Origin: Cellvibrionales bacterium
Lineage (GTDB): Bacteria > Pseudomonadota > Gammaproteobacteria > Pseudomonadales > JAHEGP01
NCBI GenBank assembly: GCA_024645065.1
Contig: JAHEGP010000112.1
Coordinates: 1-9,460 of the forward strand
Direction of reading: 5' to 3'
Length of the DNA stretch: 9,460 nt
Positions 7,029 through 9,460 of this stretch are shown here, one piece after another (positions within the stretch are counted from its first letter, which is position 1; every line of letters starts with the position of its first letter). The position numbers were made by a program, and so were the translations under genes. Under the pieces are notes generated by a model that was not told where the DNA came from, ran no database searches, and saw only the letters and a list, made by a program, of their open reading frames with translations.

Positions 7029-7195
7029 ACAAGGCCGGGGCAGCGCCACAAATCGTTCCACTACCCCAGGCCCCGAGGAGCGCTGCGCAGCCTGCTGCAG
7101 CAAAAAAAATAAATTTGATAGCGGATGATCGGCAACGCATTACCTGCTATAAGGCTGGCCGGATCCACACCAACTGACGTGACTGGAGTGACAAG
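7029..7195. other. Gap between gsp and the permease with overlapping inverted repeats
   Basis: Just after the gsp stop, GGCCGGGG (7033-7040) can pair with CCCCAGGCC (7064-7072, one bulged A). An alternative stem pairs GCAGCGC (7040-7046) with GCGCTGC (7080-7086). A perfect palindrome GCTGCGCAGC lies at 7082-7091, followed by a run of eight A. There is no T run after any stem on the plus strand, so a standard intrinsic terminator is not supported; the structures could slow transcription or protect the mRNA end. TATAAG at 7148-7153 is a possible -10 without a clear -35. Confidence 0.35.
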
Positions 7196-8971
7196 GTGGA
7201 ATGGCAGGGCTGGTTTTCGCTGGCGTTAACGGCAGGCGTTCTGTTACTGCTTACCGGTTCCCAGCTGCGGCCACACATCGTGATGATGGGAGCCCTGACC
7301 CTGCTCAGCGTGAGCGGAGTACTGACTCCCGCTGAGGCGCTGTCAGGCTTCAGTAACAGTGGCCTGGTTACAGTAGGCGCCATGTTCGTGGTGGCTGCAG
7401 GGATCTACTCCTCCGGCGGGATCGACATCCTGGTCAACTCGGTGTTGGGTAAGCCGCGAACCTTGCGCGCGGCACTGGCTCGCATTTTTTTCCCCGTTTC
7501 ATTGCTGAGCGGTTTCGTCAATAACACGCCGGTGGTAGCCAGCTTGATTCCCGCAGTCCATGCCTGGGCCCGAAGCATCGGGATCAGCCCCTCCAAACTG
7601 CTGATTCCGCTGAGCTATAGCGCCATACTCGGTGGAACGCTGACCATGATCGGCACCAGCACCAACCTCATCATCAATGGCCAGTACCAGCAAATTACCG
7701 GGCAGGATGGGTTCTCCCTGTTCTCGATCACCGCCATCGGGCTGCCGGTCGCCCTCTTTGGCATCGCCTATATGCTGCTGGTCTTTCCCCGCATGCTTCC
7801 GGATTACAAAAGCGACGAAGCTTTCTCCAACCTGAAAGAGTTTACTTTGGAAGTTGCCGTCACCAGCAACGGTCCGTTGGTCGGTAAGAGTATTCAGCGA
7901 GCCGGGCTGCGGGAGTTGCGCAGAATCTACCTGGTTGAAATCGTTCGCGGTGACACCGTGCTGGCGGCAATCTCGCCGGAAGAGCTGTTGCAGGGCGGCG
8001 ACCGACTGGTATTTGCGGGTGATACCGAAGCCATCGCTGATCTGCTGCGTATCAAGGGTATCGAGCCATCACCCGATATTGCCAGCGACAGCCCATTGAT
8101 GATCAATCGCCCGGAGCGCTGCCTGGTTGAGGCTGTGGTTTCACCACACTGCGCCGCTATCGGCGAGGCACTCCGTGATTTCCGCTTCCGCGACCACTAT
8201 GGTGCAGTGGTATTGGCTGTGGCCCGCCACGGCGAGCGTGTCCTGGGCAATCTGGGCAGCATTCACCTCGCGCCCGGAGACACCCTGTTACTGGAGGCGC
8301 GCCCTGAATTCGTCAGTCGCCAGCGGCTCAACAGGGATTTCCTCCTGGTCAACGCCCTGGATAAAGAGACCCCGCGCCACAGTCGCGCCCCGGTGTCGTG
8401 GATGATATTGGTCGCGATGATCGTTGCGGTCACCCTGGATTATATCAGCATGCTCAATGCCTCCCTGCTCGGCGCGGGGCTGATGGTGATGTGCGGCTGC
8501 TGCACTGCCAGCCAGGCGGAACGCAGTGTGGACCTGACGGTGCTGATCACCATCGGCGCGTCGCTGGCCCTGGGCGAGGCTCTGCTGAAAACCGGGGTGG
8601 CTACTTACCTGGCTGATTTCATTATCAGCTTCAGCGGCAATAATCCCTGGTTGCTGCTGATACTGGTCTATATCGCGGTCTCTGCACTGACCGAAGTCAT
8701 CACCAATAATTCAGCAGCCGTAATCATGCTGCCCCTGGTGCTGGAAATGACTGAGAGAACGCAGCTCAGTCACGAACCTTTTGTCATGGTTATCATGATG
8801 GCTGCCTCAGCCAGCTTCGCTACCCCGCTGGGCTACCAGACCAACCTGATGGTCTACGGCCCCGGCGGCTATCGGTTTAGTGATTTTATCAAAATCGGCC
8901 TGCCGATGAATGTGGTCATAGGAATCGCCACCCTGTGCACCCTTCGCATCGCCTATGGCGCAACGCTCTAA
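7196..8971 (+). CDS. SLC13/DASS-family permease with two RCK_C (TrkA-C) domains
   Basis: A 591-residue inner-membrane carrier of the ion transporter superfamily. Hydrophobic segments fill residues 1-200 and 400-591, each half holding a family signature: FVNNTPVVASLIPAV (107-121) with GTSTNLIING (153-162), and ITNNSAAVIMLPLV (502-515) with TPLGYQTNLMV (543-553). Between them lie two soluble TrkA-C domains (about 216-287 and 308-378), each with the typical GDRLVFAG or GDTLLLEA ending. This arrangement is found in the SAC1/SLT-like group linked to sulfate or sodium-coupled transport in algae and bacteria. Substrate here is not proven; sulfate or another divalent anion is plausible beside a pathway that makes sulfate. 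The start is GTG at 7196, with GGAG seven bases upstream; it gives MEWQGW directly before the first membrane segment. A promoter of its own is not clear, and read-through from gsp is possible. Confidence 0.88.
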   Translation: MEWQGWFSLALTAGVLLLLTGSQLRPHIVMMGALTLLSVSGVLTPAEALSGFSNSGLVTVGAMFVVAAGIYSSGGIDILVNSVLGKPRTLRAALARIFFPVSLLSGFVNNTPVVASLIPAVHAWARSIGISPSKLLIPLSYSAILGGTLTMIGTSTNLIINGQYQQITGQDGFSLFSITAIGLPVALFGIAYMLLVFPRMLPDYKSDEAFSNLKEFTLEVAVTSNGPLVGKSIQRAGLRELRRIYLVEIVRGDTVLAAISPEELLQGGDRLVFAGDTEAIADLLRIKGIEPSPDIASDSPLMINRPERCLVEAVVSPHCAAIGEALRDFRFRDHYGAVVLAVARHGERVLGNLGSIHLAPGDTLLLEARPEFVSRQRLNRDFLLVNALDKETPRHSRAPVSWMILVAMIVAVTLDYISMLNASLLGAGLMVMCGCCTASQAERSVDLTVLITIGASLALGEALLKTGVATYLADFIISFSGNNPWLLLILVYIAVSALTEVITNNSAAVIMLPLVLEMTERTQLSHEPFVMVIMMAASASFATPLGYQTNLMVYGPGGYRFSDFIKIGLPMNVVIGIATLCTLRIAYGATL

Positions 8972-9207
8972 AGTTTACTTCGCGTGGCAGGGCAAAACGG
9001 CCAAACCCGCGGTATTCGGCTCGGATCGGTGCAATATACCCAGCGTATGACCCGCAGGGTGTACCCAGGGGAAATAAACCCAACATTGTCGTTATTTCAA
9101 GAGTGGGATAGGATGAATTTCGGGCTGCCAGTCGGACCGTGAGATCCAATTTTCGAGGCAAACTGCGAACCAGGAAAAAGCCATCCGCCCGATGCGAGTA
9201 ATGCACA
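8972..9207. other. Intergenic gap with a weak stem-loop only
   Basis: No gene is supported in these 236 bases. TATACCC (about 9035-9041) can pair with GGGTGTA (9057-9063) with one G-U pair, and ACCC-GCA-GGGT (9050-9060) is a shorter competing hairpin. No T run follows, so it is not a convincing terminator. A 31-codon frame from 9047 lacks a ribosome site and recognisable features. Confidence 0.35.
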
Positions 9208-9460
9208 ATGACTGACTACCAGACCCTCTGCGTTTTGGCTGCCATCGCTTTCGGCATCGCTTTTTTGAGTGAAAAGCTGGTGCGCCTGCAGACCACCATC
9301 GCCATTACCTCGGGGGCGGTGATGATCTCGCTCATTATGCTGCTGCTGGGAAATACGGTGTACCCCGAACTGCGGGAATTCGCCCAGGATTTCCTGGGGA
9401 CGATTGATTTTCCCCAGTTCGTGCTGGAGGGCGTGCTGGGATTCCTGCTCTTCGCCGGCG
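9208..9460 (+). CDS. CPA1/NhaP-type Na+/H+ antiporter (partial, runs off right edge)
   Basis: The first 84 residues are visible. They begin MTDYQTLCVLAAIAFGIAF, the first membrane helix, then a short basic segment, a second helix (about 31-48) and the stretch DFPQFVLEGVLGFLLFAG (67-84), which matches the conserved third-helix region of CPA1 sodium/proton exchangers where FLLFAG is typical. Such proteins exchange Na+ for protons across the inner membrane and serve pH and salt balance, fitting a marine cell. An in-frame TAA lies at 9199-9201, so the ATG at 9208 is the first possible start; its ribosome site is weak. It is 236 bases downstream of the permease and may belong to a separate transcript. 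The catalytic Asp-containing helices lie beyond the window, so ion specificity cannot be judged. Confidence 0.82.
   Translation, partial: MTDYQTLCVLAAIAFGIAFLSEKLVRLQTTIAITSGAVMISLIMLLLGNTVYPELREFAQDFLGTIDFPQFVLEGVLGFLLFAG

Noticed and set aside
7082..7109. Palindrome followed by an A run as an intrinsic terminator
   Set aside because: On the plus strand the stem is followed by A rather than T, and on the minus strand the T run precedes the stem, so it is not a rho-independent terminator for either strand.
9047..9142. Short plus-strand frame of 31 codons
   Set aside because: There is no ribosome site and no recognisable feature; length is within chance expectation.
8916..9206. Minus-strand frame of 96 codons after the permease
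   Set aside because: It overlaps the permease end, shows no motif or ribosome site, and looks like an accidental open frame.

Overview
The window reads as chromosomal DNA of a gammaproteobacterium, probably a marine lithoheterotroph that oxidises reduced sulfur. This placement is inferred from the gene types, the Sox proteins, a bacterial-type bifunctional glutathionylspermidine enzyme and moderately high GC; no RNA gene or marker pins the taxon. No mobile element, CRISPR array, rRNA or tRNA was seen.

Left half, minus strand (read right to left from about 4765 to 1): a thiosulfate-oxidation (Sox) operon arm. The order is a TlpA/ResA-like periplasmic thioredoxin (4765-4244), an exported alpha/beta hydrolase (4152-3259), a small exported thioredoxin-fold protein of SoxW/SoxS type (3248-2718), the molybdopterin subunit SoxC (2660-1341), the diheme cytochrome SoxD (1357-281, overlapping soxC by 17 bases) and the first 57 residues of the cytochrome SoxX (173-1). 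SoxX runs off the left edge, and the rest of the set (SoxY, Z, A, B) would be expected beyond it. SoxCD removes electrons from the sulfane sulfur carried by SoxY, SoxX belongs to the SoxAX cytochrome that loads thiosulfate on SoxY, and the thioredoxin-like proteins plausibly keep SoxY or cytochrome cysteines in the right redox state. The role of the hydrolase is unknown.

Right half, plus strand: after a 370-base divergent gap come a complete glutathionylspermidine synthetase/amidase (5136-7028), an SLC13/DASS-type permease with two internal RCK_C (TrkA-C) domains (7196-8971), and the start of a CPA1/NhaP-type Na+/H+ antiporter (9208 to the right edge). These genes concern low-molecular-weight thiol/polyamine chemistry and ion transport. 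A functional link with the Sox operon (thiol redox control, sulfate or proton handling) is suggested only by adjacency.

No clearly new system is visible. The items most worth a second look are the unassigned exported hydrolase between two thioredoxins upstream of soxCD, the Gsp gene beside sox with an extra cysteine near its synthetase site, the SAC1-like permease beside a sulfate-producing pathway, and short repeats in the soxD-soxX and soxC upstream gaps.
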